DNA from: Sulfuricella sp.
GTDB lineage: Bacteria; Pseudomonadota; Gammaproteobacteria; Burkholderiales; Sulfuricellaceae
Assembly: GCA_028714315.1 (NCBI GenBank)
Contig: JAQTMN010000006.1
Span: 1-63,049 of the forward strand
Reading direction: 5' to 3'
Length of the DNA: 63,049 bases
Below, one piece after another: positions 37,261-46,451 of the stretch. The notes below the pieces were generated by a model. The model was not told the origin of the DNA. It searched no databases and saw only the letters and a program-made list of their open reading frames with translations. The first letter of the stretch is position 1; each line of letters starts with the position of its first letter. Both the position numbers and the translations under genes were made by a program.

Positions 37261-37551
37261 ATGATTTTGAATTGGTTTGATGCGACAGAGGCAAAAAAAT
37301 TCGGTAGCTCTCTAGCCCGTTTTTATATGGAAAGAATGCCTCCTGACTCTGATGAAAAAAAGACGAGAACCAAGGGCCCCGAAGTTATTGGCAAACTATT
37401 GCAGCAGGCGGTGCGATTCCGCGCCGAACATAAACTCAATATCTACAAGAAAGCACAGGTTGGAAATGTTTTTAAGTGGACATTGAAAGATGCCGGATAC
37501 GATCCAGTGTTTGTGGATCAGTTAACCAAAGAATTGATGTTGAAACTCTAA
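37261..37551 (+). CDS. Small conserved-looking protein upstream of a TPR glycosyltransferase
   Basis: I do not recognise a named family in this 96-residue protein. It is charged, with about 15 lysines, and has no signal peptide or membrane segment. It contains ILNWFDATEAKKFGSSLARFYMERMPP and ends in DPVFVDQLTKELMLKL. TGGAGGG lies six bases before the ATG, a strong ribosome site. It precedes the OGT-like gene by 17 bases in the same direction, so a chaperone or partner role for that enzyme is possible but unproven. Confidence 0.65.
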   Translation: MILNWFDATEAKKFGSSLARFYMERMPPDSDEKKTRTKGPEVIGKLLQQAVRFRAEHKLNIYKKAQVGNVFKWTLKDAGYDPVFVDQLTKELMLKL

Positions 37552-37568
37552 GCTCTTCGCAAAGCATT

Positions 37569-39554
37569 ATGATAAATTGGCTTAAAACTCGTTTAAAAAA
37601 TTTAAGGCACCCAGACGTCGTAGAAGTGTCGAACGATAGTTTAATGTCGGAAGTCGATTTATTGGACGAATGCGTCTCATATAAAAAAAGAGGAAACGCA
37701 TTCTTGGCTGACGGAAACCTGGCGGGTGCGGAGAAATGCTACCGCCAAGCTGTTGCGATCAATCCGGACTATGCCGAAGGCTTCCTGAACCTCGGGTTCG
37801 TACTTAAGGAACAAGGTGTTAGTGTTGAGGCGGAACGCCATCTCAGGCGGGCGATCCTGATCAACCCAAAACTGGAAGATGCTTACTACATTTTAGGTTC
37901 CATTCTTCAAGAGCGTGGAGATTCAGTCGGAGCTATCTCGTGTTACGAGACAGCCATCGAATTAAAACCTGATTTCCAAAATATTTATGTTGATCTGTGC
38001 CATTTGTTATTCCTGAATGGGCAGATCGATAAAGCGAAAAAAATCATTCTACAAGGAATTCAGGTATATCCTCAGATTGCCGAATTTCATGGTTCATTAG
38101 GGAACCTATATGTTTATGAAATGCAGTTGGAGAAGGCGATTGCTTGTTATCAAAAAGCGCTATCGCTTCAACCAAATCATGCCTTGACGTATTCTAATCT
38201 GGGAAAGGCATATATAGAACTGGGCAATATAGACGAGGCCGTTAGATGCTATCAAAAGACGCTCAGTCTGGATCCCTCCGACCTGAACTCACAGAGCTGC
38301 TTACTTTTTATCCAGAGTTTCAACGCAAAATGTTCGCCCGCCCAGCGTCTGAAAGACGCCTTGAGCTATGGAAAGAAGGCGATTTCCAAAGCAAAGCCAT
38401 ATACATACTGGCATGCATGCCACCGCTCAGAAGGCAATTTGCCGCCATTGAAGGTGGGCTTGGTTTCCGGGGATTTAAAAAACCACCCTGTAGGGTTTTT
38501 TCTGGAAAGTATTCTCGTGCATCTGGATCGCTCCAAAATAGAGCTGGTGGCGTATCCTACGCAAACTCAAGAAGATGAGCTCACTGCACGTATCAGGCCT
38601 TGCTTTGCGGCGTGGAACACTATCGCAGGCCTGGACGACGAAGCGGCGGCCCATAGAATACACGACGATGAAATTCACGTCCTCATAGACCTTTCAGGTC
38701 ACACTACATATAACCGCCTCCCGGTATTTGCGTGGAAACCCGCCCCCGTACAAGTGAGTTGGCTCGGCTATTTTGCCAGTACCGGGGTGCCCGGAATGGA
38801 TTTTCTGCTAGCAGATCGAGTGTCGGTACCAGAATCTCACCGCAACCAGTTTTCCGAAACAGTGTGGTATTTACCGGACACCCGGCTTTGCTTTACGCCG
38901 CCAGCCGCCAATCCAAGGCTAGCGCTTACTCCGCTGCCCGCGGTACGTAACGGCTTCGTCACTTTCGGCTGCTTTCAAAATGTCGGGAAGGTCAACGATG
39001 CCGTGCTGGCTTTATGGGGGAAGATTTTCCATCTTTTGCCGCAGGCCCAACTGAGGCTGCAAAACAAGCAGATGGACTGCCCGGAAGCACGTAAGAAATT
39101 GCTGCAGCGGTTGGCTTATGTTGGAATATCGCAAGAACGTGTCGTAATCGAAGGGCCGATGTCCCGGGAGGACTATTTGGCCGCGCATGCTGATGTCGAC
39201 ATCATTTTGGACACTTTCCCATACCCGGGAGGGACGACTACGTGCGAAGCATTGTGGATGGGAGTGCCTACGCTGACGCTCGCGGGGGATGTATTGCTCG
39301 CGCGTCAAGGGGCTAGCATGCTGATCTGTGCCGGGCTTGACGAATGGATTGCCGACAATGAAGACGGATATATCGAGCTTGCTTTGGAGCACTCCGCCGA
39401 CATCGATCGATTGGCTCAACTACGCTCTGAACTGCGCGAGAAGGTGCTTGCTTCACCGCTGTTTGACGCTCCCCGCTTTGCCCGTAATTTGGAAGATTCA
39501 CTTCGAGACATGTGGCAAGAGAAATCGCAACTCGCCAATTCCATGCAGGCATAG
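37569..39554 (+). CDS. TPR protein with O-GlcNAc-transferase (SPINDLY/GT41) domain
   Basis: The 661-residue protein starts at ATG 37569. Residues about 38-270 hold six TPR repeats with the canonical A8/A20/P32 pattern (AEKCYRQAVAINPDYAEGFLNLGFVLKEQG). Residues about 310-640 are the GT41 catalytic region: KVGLVSGDLKNHPVGFFLES, VLIDLSGHTTYNRLPVFAWKPAPVQVSWLGYFASTGVPGMDFLLAD, FTPPAANPR, TFGCFQNVGKVNDAVL and DTFPYPGGTTTCEALWMGVPTLTL. It transfers a sugar to Ser/Thr of a protein substrate in the family. Pilin or another surface protein is a candidate because of the neighbours. Confidence 0.9.
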   Translation: MINWLKTRLKNLRHPDVVEVSNDSLMSEVDLLDECVSYKKRGNAFLADGNLAGAEKCYRQAVAINPDYAEGFLNLGFVLKEQGVSVEAERHLRRAILINPKLEDAYYILGSILQERGDSVGAISCYETAIELKPDFQNIYVDLCHLLFLNGQIDKAKKIILQGIQVYPQIAEFHGSLGNLYVYEMQLEKAIACYQKALSLQPNHALTYSNLGKAYIELGNIDEAVRCYQKTLSLDPSDLNSQSCLLFIQSFNAKCSPAQRLKDALSYGKKAISKAKPYTYWHACHRSEGNLPPLKVGLVSGDLKNHPVGFFLESILVHLDRSKIELVAYPTQTQEDELTARIRPCFAAWNTIAGLDDEAAAHRIHDDEIHVLIDLSGHTTYNRLPVFAWKPAPVQVSWLGYFASTGVPGMDFLLADRVSVPESHRNQFSETVWYLPDTRLCFTPPAANPRLALTPLPAVRNGFVTFGCFQNVGKVNDAVLALWGKIFHLLPQAQLRLQNKQMDCPEARKKLLQRLAYVGISQERVVIEGPMSREDYLAAHADVDIILDTFPYPGGTTTCEALWMGVPTLTLAGDVLLARQGASMLICAGLDEWIADNEDGYIELALEHSADIDRLAQLRSELREKVLASPLFDAPRFARNLEDSLRDMWQEKSQLANSMQA

Positions 39555-39589
39555 TGATTGATCCTTAATCAAGTCAAATTTTGTACGCT

Positions 39590-41884
39590 ATGTTCAAATT
39601 CCTTGGCCAAATATTTACATCGGTAAGAAAAAACTCCCCTGGCCCCATTTCGGTAACCGGTACTTCAGACCAAATTTTGCCCGGCCAGTTTGATGCGCCC
39701 GGTCGAAGTCTTGCTTACAAAAAACAAGGCAATGAATATCTGGCACAGGGTGATTTGCCGAATGCGGCGGAATGTTATCGTAAAGCAATCGAGGTTAGCC
39801 CTGATTATGCCGAAGGATTTATCAACCTCGGGTTTGTCTTAAAAGAGCAAAAGCTGTATGAAGACGCAGAATGCAGCTTGAGACGGGCAATTCTGTTATG
39901 CCCTGAGTCAGAGGATGCTTATTATCTCCTCGCAACGGTTTTGCGGGAGTTGGGCAACCTTGATGAGGCAGTTATCAATTATTCCAACGCCATCAGGTTG
40001 AAGCCTGATTTCGAAATGGCCTACGACGATATGAGCCGTGCGCTTTTTGAAAGCGGGCGAGTAGAGGAGGCCAAGAGCCTCTTGGTGACGGCAATCGGTT
40101 TTTCCCCGGGCAACGCGGATTTTCATTATCACTTGGGGAAATTATTCGTCAGCGATGGGGACATTAATCGGGCGATTGATTGTTTTGCAAAAACGCTAAC
40201 AATCCAGCCGGAATTTGCCGAGGCGCACCACGACATGGGGCTAGCCCTCCAGACGGACAAGAAGCTGGATTTGGCTGTTGAAAGTTATCGAAGAGCATTG
40301 TCACTCAAACCGGATTATGCAGAGGCCTATGGCAATTTAGGATTTGCGCTTCAGAGAAAAGGCCAGTTGGACGAGGCTCTTGAAAATTACCAGAAAGCGC
40401 TCGCCATCAAGCCCAACTTTGCGGCGGTACATAACAATTTGGCTAGCGTCCTCCAGGCTCAGAATAGGCTGGAGCAAGCGGTAGAACACCTTCGACAAGC
40501 TCTCGCGATCAACCCGGCTTATGTCGAAGCACACAGCAATTTGGCGGTAGCGCTAAGGATGCAGGGAAACTTGGAGGGTGCCATCCAAAGCTGTGAAAAG
40601 GCCCTTTCGATTAATCCAAATTGCGCACAAGCCTATAGCAGGCTTGCCGACGTGTTTCAGGCCCAGGGAAAACTGGATGTGGCGGTTGAAAATTATCGCC
40701 GCGCTTTAGCGCTTGAGCCGGACTTTGCGGAAACTCATTACAACTTGGGAAATGCCTTAAAAGCGCAAGGCAACCTCGACGCTGCAATCGACCGATATCA
40801 GCAGGCGATTTTACTCAATCCGGATTTTGCGGACGCGCATCATAACTTGGCCTTGGTATATACCGAGAAGGGGATGCTCCAGGAATCAATCCGATGTTTC
40901 CAGGATGCCATTTCGGTTAGTCCAGACTTCGTCAATGCACATCTAAATATGAGCCTAAGCCAATTACTGATGGGGTCTCTTGAACAGGGTTGGGCTGAAT
41001 ATGAATGGCGTTGGCAAAGCGATCATATGCAGGCGATAAAATATAATTACAAGCAACCGCTCTGGCTGGGAAAGGAATCTTTACGGGGCAAGACGATCTT
41101 GCTCCATCATGAACAGGGGTTTGGAGATACGATTCAGTTTTGCCGATACGCCAAGCTCGTTGCCGGACTGGAAGCAACGGTCTTGTTATTGGTGCCAAAG
41201 CCCCTCAAGTCGCTCATGACCGAGTTGGAAGGGGCGAGCCAGGTGTTGGCCGAGGGCGAAACATTGCCCAAATTTGATTATCATTGTCCGCTGATGAGTT
41301 TGCCTTTGGCGTTTTCTACCGGGCTAAATACGATCCCGGTAGAGGACTCCTATCTGCGCTACGGCCCTGATCATGCGTCAAAATGGGCCGAAAAGTTGGG
41401 CAATAAAACCCAGCCTCGGGTTGGTTTGGTCTGGTCTGGAAGTCAAACGCATAAAAATGATCACAATCGATCTATTCCGCTTAATGAAGTGACCGCGTTC
41501 TTATCGGACGGCGTGCAATTTGTGAGCTTGCAGAAAGAAGTCCGGCCGCTTGATCAGCGGGTGTTGGAGGACACAAAAAATATAGCTTACTTTGGCAGGG
41601 AATTGCATAGTTTCGCCGATACCGCCGGTTTGATCGCTAACATGGATTTGGTGATCTCCGTTGATACTTCGGTGGCGCACTTGGCAGCGGCATTGGGCAA
41701 GACAGTCTGGTTGCTGTTGCCGTTTAACCCCGACTGGCGGTGGATGTTAGGGCGCACGGATTCTCCCTGGTATCCTTCCATGAAGCTATTTCGACAAAAA
41801 GAGATAGGAGATTGGAACTCGGTTTTATCAATGGCTGCACAAGATTTAAAACAGCACGATTTCCGATCGGTTGCGCCTGATTAA
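39590..41884 (+). CDS. Long TPR protein with heptosyltransferase-like (GT9-type) C-terminal domain
   Basis: The 764-residue protein has about twelve TPRs (residues 45-470) and a C-terminal domain with GKTILLHHEQGFGDTIQFCRYAKLV, RVGLVWSGSQTHKNDHNRSIPL, VQFVSLQKE and NMDLVISVDTSVAHLAAALGKTVWLLLPFNPDWRWM. This C-terminal part matches the TPR-associated glycosyltransferase-9-like domain. The first 180 residues closely resemble those of the preceding OGT-like protein, so the two arose by duplication or domain exchange. The ATG at 39590 is preferred over a TTG three codons earlier. A glycosylation role is likely; substrate unknown. Confidence 0.82.
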   Translation: MFKFLGQIFTSVRKNSPGPISVTGTSDQILPGQFDAPGRSLAYKKQGNEYLAQGDLPNAAECYRKAIEVSPDYAEGFINLGFVLKEQKLYEDAECSLRRAILLCPESEDAYYLLATVLRELGNLDEAVINYSNAIRLKPDFEMAYDDMSRALFESGRVEEAKSLLVTAIGFSPGNADFHYHLGKLFVSDGDINRAIDCFAKTLTIQPEFAEAHHDMGLALQTDKKLDLAVESYRRALSLKPDYAEAYGNLGFALQRKGQLDEALENYQKALAIKPNFAAVHNNLASVLQAQNRLEQAVEHLRQALAINPAYVEAHSNLAVALRMQGNLEGAIQSCEKALSINPNCAQAYSRLADVFQAQGKLDVAVENYRRALALEPDFAETHYNLGNALKAQGNLDAAIDRYQQAILLNPDFADAHHNLALVYTEKGMLQESIRCFQDAISVSPDFVNAHLNMSLSQLLMGSLEQGWAEYEWRWQSDHMQAIKYNYKQPLWLGKESLRGKTILLHHEQGFGDTIQFCRYAKLVAGLEATVLLLVPKPLKSLMTELEGASQVLAEGETLPKFDYHCPLMSLPLAFSTGLNTIPVEDSYLRYGPDHASKWAEKLGNKTQPRVGLVWSGSQTHKNDHNRSIPLNEVTAFLSDGVQFVSLQKEVRPLDQRVLEDTKNIAYFGRELHSFADTAGLIANMDLVISVDTSVAHLAAALGKTVWLLLPFNPDWRWMLGRTDSPWYPSMKLFRQKEIGDWNSVLSMAAQDLKQHDFRSVAPD

Positions 41885-41889
41885 AAAAG

Positions 41890-42033
41890 TTCCTGATTAG
41901 CCACCAACCTCAGCTGAAGGATGAACGGTGTCGAAATATTGCAACGTAGGAGCGGCCTCAGGCCGCGATAGTGTGTATCGCGGCCGGGAGGCCGCTCCTA
42001 CATATGCTGCTGAACATTATGGCTAATCAGGAA
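41890..42033. mobile_element. MITE-like palindromic element (family B)
   Basis: The 144-bp element has perfect 13-bp ends, TTCCTGATTAGCC and GGCTAATCAGGAA, and a large inner palindrome from GTAGGAGCGGCC (41946) to GGCCGCTCCTAC (42001). It carries no coding sequence. A second copy lies at 57309-57455. Short length, terminal inverted repeats and absence of genes match a MITE or REP-type element. Confidence 0.68.
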
Positions 42034-42069
42034 AATGTTTACGGATGCAACCGGTTGAATTTTTCCACT

Positions 42070-43824
42070 CTACGGCTTTTTATTTGAATGGTATTCGGTT
42101 TGCCACGACAGCAACAACGTCCGCATCGATTGCGCGCCCGGATTGGCGAGCGTCGATTCAAAGAGTTTATCCACATCGTTTTTTTCCAGGCAAATCGCCC
42201 CTGTCCGCGACATTTCTACTATGTTGAACAGGATATTTCGGTCCGCCGGTGCAAGAGGGGTTTCCCGTAATCTGCGGGCCAGTTCGTCGATGAACTTGTG
42301 GTCGGGCGATTTGCCGAGCATGCAGTCCAGATGTATCAGCCCCAACAATCCCAGTTTAAAGTTGGGATCGAGATCGCCGACATGCAGATAATGATTGCGC
42401 GCGAGCACATACGCAAACTGGTTGTCCTTGTTTGCGTCGAATGCGGCATCCAGCATTATTGCAGCGTCATAGATGGTTCTTGTCGAGTCCGGATGGTGTT
42501 GTGCCTCGATTTGCGTTCGATTCCATTCATTGCCATATAGATGGGCGCGTAAGGCGGTAATGGAACCAAGGTATGCAATGATGACGGCACAAAGTGTAAT
42601 GGCGATCTTCTTTTGTTTTTCGGCTGTTCGCAAGAAATCTGCGGCAAAACCAGCCAACATAAAACACAAGCCCAGTAGAGGCAGATAATTCCGGTGCTCA
42701 TGCATAATTTCGAGCGGCAACACGGTTGACTCCAAACCGTGTCCGATCAGGAAAAAAGCGCCTCCGAAGGCAACGAGCGGAAATCGCTTTCTCATTGACC
42801 AAATTGCCGCCAGCAACCCGGCATTGCCGATAAGCGCGGCGAGCGTCGTCCAAGGACGCAGCAGCCCGGTGGAAACGGCCACATCATCATGATAAAGACT
42901 GAACGCTTCAAATCCGGGTGTTAGGATAAGCCCCAAGTACGACCAGATGACTCGGCTTTCGGTCAGCAGGCGTTCAGTGAGCGTAAAACTGCGGATTTCG
43001 TATCCCGCCCAGAGCCAGTCTGCCAGAGGCGAAAGCATATAGAGCGCCAAACCTGAGGCTGTTCCGACCAACAAAATAAGATAGGTCCGGCCAAATTTAT
43101 CCAGGCCGCCTTGCGCATCCTTGCGGAGAATAAACTCATATGCTGCAACAAATATAGGGAACAGCACCCCCGTTTCCTTGCAGGCGATCGACAATGGCCA
43201 GCAAACCAGCCAAGCCGCCGTCACCTGGAGTATGGCGGTTTTTCCGAAAATCTCCCGCCGGCGAGCAGTAATATGAAGTAGAAATGCGATCAGTAAAAAG
43301 AATGCGGAGAGGCTGGTCATCCGCTGTACGACGTAAAGTACTGACGTAAGCTGTATCGGATGCAATCCCCATGCAAGCGCAACAGCACCGGCGAACAGCC
43401 AATGATCCCGCTTGCCGTAGCTTGGATAAGCCGCCGAGATTAACTTTTCCGAGACCAAAAATACCAGAATGCCGTTCAGGCAATGGATGATGACGTTAGT
43501 GAGTTTAAAGGCAAACGGGTCGAAACCAGTCCAAAGATAATTAAGCGCGAAGCTAAGCTGACTGACGGGGCGGCCGGACGGACCGGATGTGCCGGTGGAC
43601 AGCGCCGACCGGATGGACTCGATGGTGAAGAAGTCCATGCGTAGACCCGTGCGCCGGAGTATGTTGGCCTCGTCATCGAAAAAGAACGAACCGCCAAGGC
43701 CTGCCCAGTATATTGCAACCGCAAGTAGTGGCCAAACAAGAGCAAACCAGAAAATTACAAAGGAAGGGCGGTTCAATCGACGATTACGCCTGTTGGGAGA
43801 TGCACAATTAAAAACGCCCCACAT
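42070..43824 (-). CDS. Multi-pass GT-C-like membrane protein, likely glycan/pilin transferase
   Basis: The 584-residue protein has about ten hydrophobic helices and a C-terminal soluble tail of 150 residues. After the first helix comes FFFDDEANILRRTG, an acidic pair in the first periplasmic loop like the catalytic pair of GT-C transferases and TMTC-type O-mannosyltransferases. HEHRNYLPLLGLCFMLAG near residue 370 is the TMTC-like motif. It lies directly downstream of a pilin gene in the same direction, as tfpO/tfpW do in Pseudomonas, so transfer of sugar to pilin is plausible. Its nominal ATG (43824) falls inside a terminator hairpin; a TTG near residue 17 may be the true start. Confidence 0.68.
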   Translation of the reverse strand: MWGVFNCASPNRRNRRLNRPSFVIFWFALVWPLLAVAIYWAGLGGSFFFDDEANILRRTGLRMDFFTIESIRSALSTGTSGPSGRPVSQLSFALNYLWTGFDPFAFKLTNVIIHCLNGILVFLVSEKLISAAYPSYGKRDHWLFAGAVALAWGLHPIQLTSVLYVVQRMTSLSAFFLLIAFLLHITARRREIFGKTAILQVTAAWLVCWPLSIACKETGVLFPIFVAAYEFILRKDAQGGLDKFGRTYLILLVGTASGLALYMLSPLADWLWAGYEIRSFTLTERLLTESRVIWSYLGLILTPGFEAFSLYHDDVAVSTGLLRPWTTLAALIGNAGLLAAIWSMRKRFPLVAFGGAFFLIGHGLESTVLPLEIMHEHRNYLPLLGLCFMLAGFAADFLRTAEKQKKIAITLCAVIIAYLGSITALRAHLYGNEWNRTQIEAQHHPDSTRTIYDAAIMLDAAFDANKDNQFAYVLARNHYLHVGDLDPNFKLGLLGLIHLDCMLGKSPDHKFIDELARRLRETPLAPADRNILFNIVEMSRTGAICLEKNDVDKLFESTLANPGAQSMRTLLLSWQTEYHSNKKP

Positions 43825-43835
43825 TTCGTGGGGCG
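43810..43835 (-). terminator. Hairpin terminator after the pilin gene, overlapping the next start codon
   Basis: CGCCCCAC (43815-43822) pairs with GTGGGGCG (43828-43835) around a 5-base loop, and TTTTT follows on the minus strand at 43810-43814. The annotated ATG of the GT-C gene lies in the loop, so read-through or conditional termination decides its expression. Confidence 0.78.
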
Positions 43836-43860
43836 CGTCTTAAACTAAACCGCTACAAAA

Positions 43861-44286
43861 TTATTTGCAGCTGGCGGGCAAATATTTCTTGGGGATGGTG
43901 CCACCGCAAGTCCAGTTTACCGTGCCGGTGGCAGTGTCGCCGGCGCCGGTCAAGGTAACCGTGTTGCCATTTACTGCAGTATTAATGTTTTGCGCAAAAG
44001 CGGCAATTGAACCGGCAGTACTGCTAGTGCCGGTCCAGGTCACCGAGGAAACCTTGTTGGTCGCGGTATCGAACCCTACCGATCCGGTTCCCGGCATTAC
44101 CCCCTTGGTCTGGAAAAATTCCGCTACCGGAACCTTGCCGGCGGTCGCGGCCAACACGACTTCGCTGACCTTGGCGCGAACCGTATAATCCTGGTAAGCG
44201 GGCAGCGCCACAGCGGCCAGAATGCCGATAATCGCAATCACGATCATCAGTTCGATAAGCGTGAAACCTTGTTGCATTGTTTTCAT
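43861..44286 (-). CDS. pilA: Type IV pilin PilA
   Basis: The 141-residue prepilin starts [39 protein letters not shown], with prepilin-peptidase cleavage after glycine and Glu5 of the mature chain conserved. The rest is a Thr/Ser-rich globular head that ends with a disulfide pair ([17 protein letters not shown]). AAGGAG lies six bases before the ATG at 44286; an earlier in-frame codon is not used. It has a sigma-54 promoter upstream and a terminator downstream. The Thr/Ser-rich head offers many O-glycosylation sites. Confidence 0.95.
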   Translation of the reverse strand: MKTMQQGFTLIELMIVIAIIGILAAVALPAYQDYTVRAKVSEVVLAATAGKVPVAEFFQTKGVMPGTGSVGFDTATNKVSSVTWTGTSSTAGSIAAFAQNINTAVNGNTVTLTGAGDTATGTVNWTCGGTIPKKYLPASCK

Positions 44287-44343
44287 GTCGAGCTCCTTTG
44301 GTGAATGTAACAGCAACACTCGGAAGTGTCTGCTCGTTACAAA

Positions 44344-44359
44344 AGCAATCGGTATGCCA
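44344..44359 (-). promoter_or_regulatory. Sigma-54 (-24/-12) promoter of pilA
   Basis: On the minus strand the sequence is TGGCATACCGATTGCT, which fits TGGCACG-N4-TTGCW with GG and GC exactly placed. It lies 58 bases upstream of the pilA start. pilA is RpoN/PilR-dependent in Pseudomonas, which agrees. PilR sites would lie above 44400. Confidence 0.8.
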
Positions 44360-44500
44360 GCAACGGAATGGTGGGTGGGTATCTGGAAATTTTCTTAAAA
44401 TTCAGTGCATGAAGATAGGCGGGTCGCATGGTTTTATGGCTTGGTGATCGACTCCGGCACAAACTGACGTTTTTCGTCACATCTCGGCTTTGCGGCGATA

Positions 44501-46153
44501 TCAGGCTGAAGCCCGGCTCAATGGAGCCATAAATCCCGGTATCCCGGCTACATCCACCTTATCGATCTGCCCCGGCTCCAGAAACTGCTCGGCATACTTC
44601 AGGTAAACCTTCTCGCGGATGAACACGTCGAACAAATCCGGGTCGATGTGGTGCTCTTCCTTCATGAACCCCAGTATCCGCAGCGATTCGGTCAGGGTTT
44701 TGCCCGGCTTGTAGGGGCGGTCGCGGGCGGTGAGGGCTTCGAAGATGTCGGCGATGGCCATGGTCCGGGCCTGGATCGACATCTGCCCGCCCGTCAGCCC
44801 TTTCGGGTAGCCCTTGCCGTCCATGCGTTCGTGATGACCGCCGGCGTATTCCGGCACGCGCTTGAGGTGCTTGGGCCAGGGCAGGGCTTCGAGCATCTTG
44901 ATGGTGGCGACGATGTGGTTGTTGATGATCTCGCGCTCCGCGTCGGTCAGCGTGCCTTTTGCGATCTTGAGGTTGTTCGCCTCGTCGTCCGACAGGAAGG
45001 GAGCGTTTCCCCCGTTTTCGTCCACCCAGACGTGGCGGGCGATGGCTTCTACCCGTTCCTGCTGCTCGGGTGTCATGAATTCGCCGCCGATGTTGCACTT
45101 GCGCAGGAATTCGCGGTCGGCGTCGAGCTGGCCGATGCGTTGCGCGTAGGCCTGCTCCAGCGCGTCGAGGTCATCCTTGTTCCCTTGTTCCAGACTGGCG
45201 ATCCTGGCGTTGAGCAGTTCGATGCGGGCGTCGCGCTTCAATACCTCGAAGCGGGTGTCGATCAGGTGGATGCGGTCGAACAGGGTGTGCAGCTTGGTGG
45301 CCTTGTCCACCACGTGCACCGGCGTGGTGATCTTGCCGCAGTCGTGCAGCAGGCCGGCGATTTTCAGCTCCTTGCGGTCCGCCTCGGTCATGCGGAAATC
45401 CTTGAGCGGGCCGGCGCGGGTGGTGCTGGCCGCTTCCGCCAGCAGCATGGTGAGCACCGGCACGCGCTCGCAGTGGCCGCCGGTATAGGGCGATTTTTCG
45501 TCGATGGCGATGTTGATCAGCTTGATGAAAGCCTCGAACAGGTCTTCCAGCTGCTTGATCAGCAACTGGTTGGTCAGCGCGATGGCGGCCTGGGAAGCGA
45601 GGGACTCGGTCAGGCGCTGGTCGGCGTGGGAAAACGGGACGATCACGCCGCTGCTCTGGTCCTTGGCGTTGATCAGCTGCAATACGCCGATGATTTCGTT
45701 TTCGTGGTTTTTCATCGGGATGGTGAGAAAGGATTGCGAGCGGTAGCCGGTGTTCCGGTCGAACGCGCGCGTGCCGGAAAAGTCGAACCCTTCCGTGGTG
45801 TAGGCGTCCTCGATGTTGACCGTCTTGTCGTGCAGCGCCGCGTAGACGGCCACCATCGAGTTGTTGGGATTGCCCTTCGCGTCATACAGGGGCAGCAAGT
45901 CGAACGGGATCGGCGTCCCCGTGGTGCCGCCCATGGCGATGCCCAGCGTATCGTTGCGCATGATCTCGAAACGAAGGCAGCGGCCGCCTTCCGCCATGCG
46001 GTACAAGGTGCCGCCGTCCGCGTTGGTGAGGTTTTTGGCGGCGAGGAGGATCGCTTCGAGCGTCCGGTTGGTATCCTTTTCCGCGGACAGCGCGACGCCG
46101 ATGGCGTTCAGCTGCTCCAGGCGGTCGAGGAGGTCGTTGTTCGAGTTGTTCAT
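44501..46153 (-). CDS. GAF - HD-GYP cyclic-di-GMP phosphodiesterase-like protein
   Basis: The 550-residue protein has no transmembrane segment. Residues about 25-195 are a GAF domain (TLEAILLAAKNLTNADGGTLYRM, SFLTIPMKNHENEIIGVLQLINAKD). Residues about 215-515 are an HD-GYP domain with YTGGHCERVPVL, the metal site LLHDCGKITTPVHVVDK near residue 268, GGHHERMDGKGYPKGLTG near 441 and ADIFEALTARDRPYKPGKT. In HD-GYP proteins this GYP triad hydrolyses c-di-GMP to GMP. An insert with charged helices sits between HD and GYP. It likely affects pilus or motility control; AAGGAA precedes the ATG. Confidence 0.92.
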   Translation of the reverse strand: MNNSNNDLLDRLEQLNAIGVALSAEKDTNRTLEAILLAAKNLTNADGGTLYRMAEGGRCLRFEIMRNDTLGIAMGGTTGTPIPFDLLPLYDAKGNPNNSMVAVYAALHDKTVNIEDAYTTEGFDFSGTRAFDRNTGYRSQSFLTIPMKNHENEIIGVLQLINAKDQSSGVIVPFSHADQRLTESLASQAAIALTNQLLIKQLEDLFEAFIKLINIAIDEKSPYTGGHCERVPVLTMLLAEAASTTRAGPLKDFRMTEADRKELKIAGLLHDCGKITTPVHVVDKATKLHTLFDRIHLIDTRFEVLKRDARIELLNARIASLEQGNKDDLDALEQAYAQRIGQLDADREFLRKCNIGGEFMTPEQQERVEAIARHVWVDENGGNAPFLSDDEANNLKIAKGTLTDAEREIINNHIVATIKMLEALPWPKHLKRVPEYAGGHHERMDGKGYPKGLTGGQMSIQARTMAIADIFEALTARDRPYKPGKTLTESLRILGFMKEEHHIDPDLFDVFIREKVYLKYAEQFLEPGQIDKVDVAGIPGFMAPLSRASA

Positions 46154-46200
46154 GATCTTTCCTTCGTGCGCCGTTGTGGGTCACCCATTAGCTATCTTGT

Positions 46201-46442
46201 TGTGGGTACGGCTTTAGCCGTACATGTCAGGCTGAAGCCTGACCCACAGAGAGTGTATTTGCTTTTTCCATGAAGCTACAGCCACGGCCATAGTTGTTGT
46301 GGGTACGGCTTCAGCCGTGCATGTCAGGCTGAAGCCTGACCCACCGAGAGTGCATTTGCTTTTTCAATGAAGCTACAGCCACGGCCATGGTTGTTGTGGG
46401 TACGGCTTCAGCCGTACATGTCAGGCTGAAGCCTGACCTACA
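46201..46442. repeat. REP array, 97-bp tandem units (family A)
   Basis: Copies of a 48-bp REP core start at 46201, 46298 and 46395, exactly 97 bases apart. Each core has two hairpins, GTACGGCTT-AGCCGTAC and GTCAGGCTGAAGCCTGAC. The spacer between cores (about 49 bases with GCTTTTTCCATGAAGCTACA) is repeated as well. The array lies directly next to the transposase gene. Confidence 0.88.
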
Positions 46443-46451
46443 GAGAGCAAG

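Noticed and set aside
46201-46442. CRISPR array
   Set aside because: The repeats are 97-bp tandem units with near-identical spacers and a REP core, not unique spacers, and no cas gene is present.
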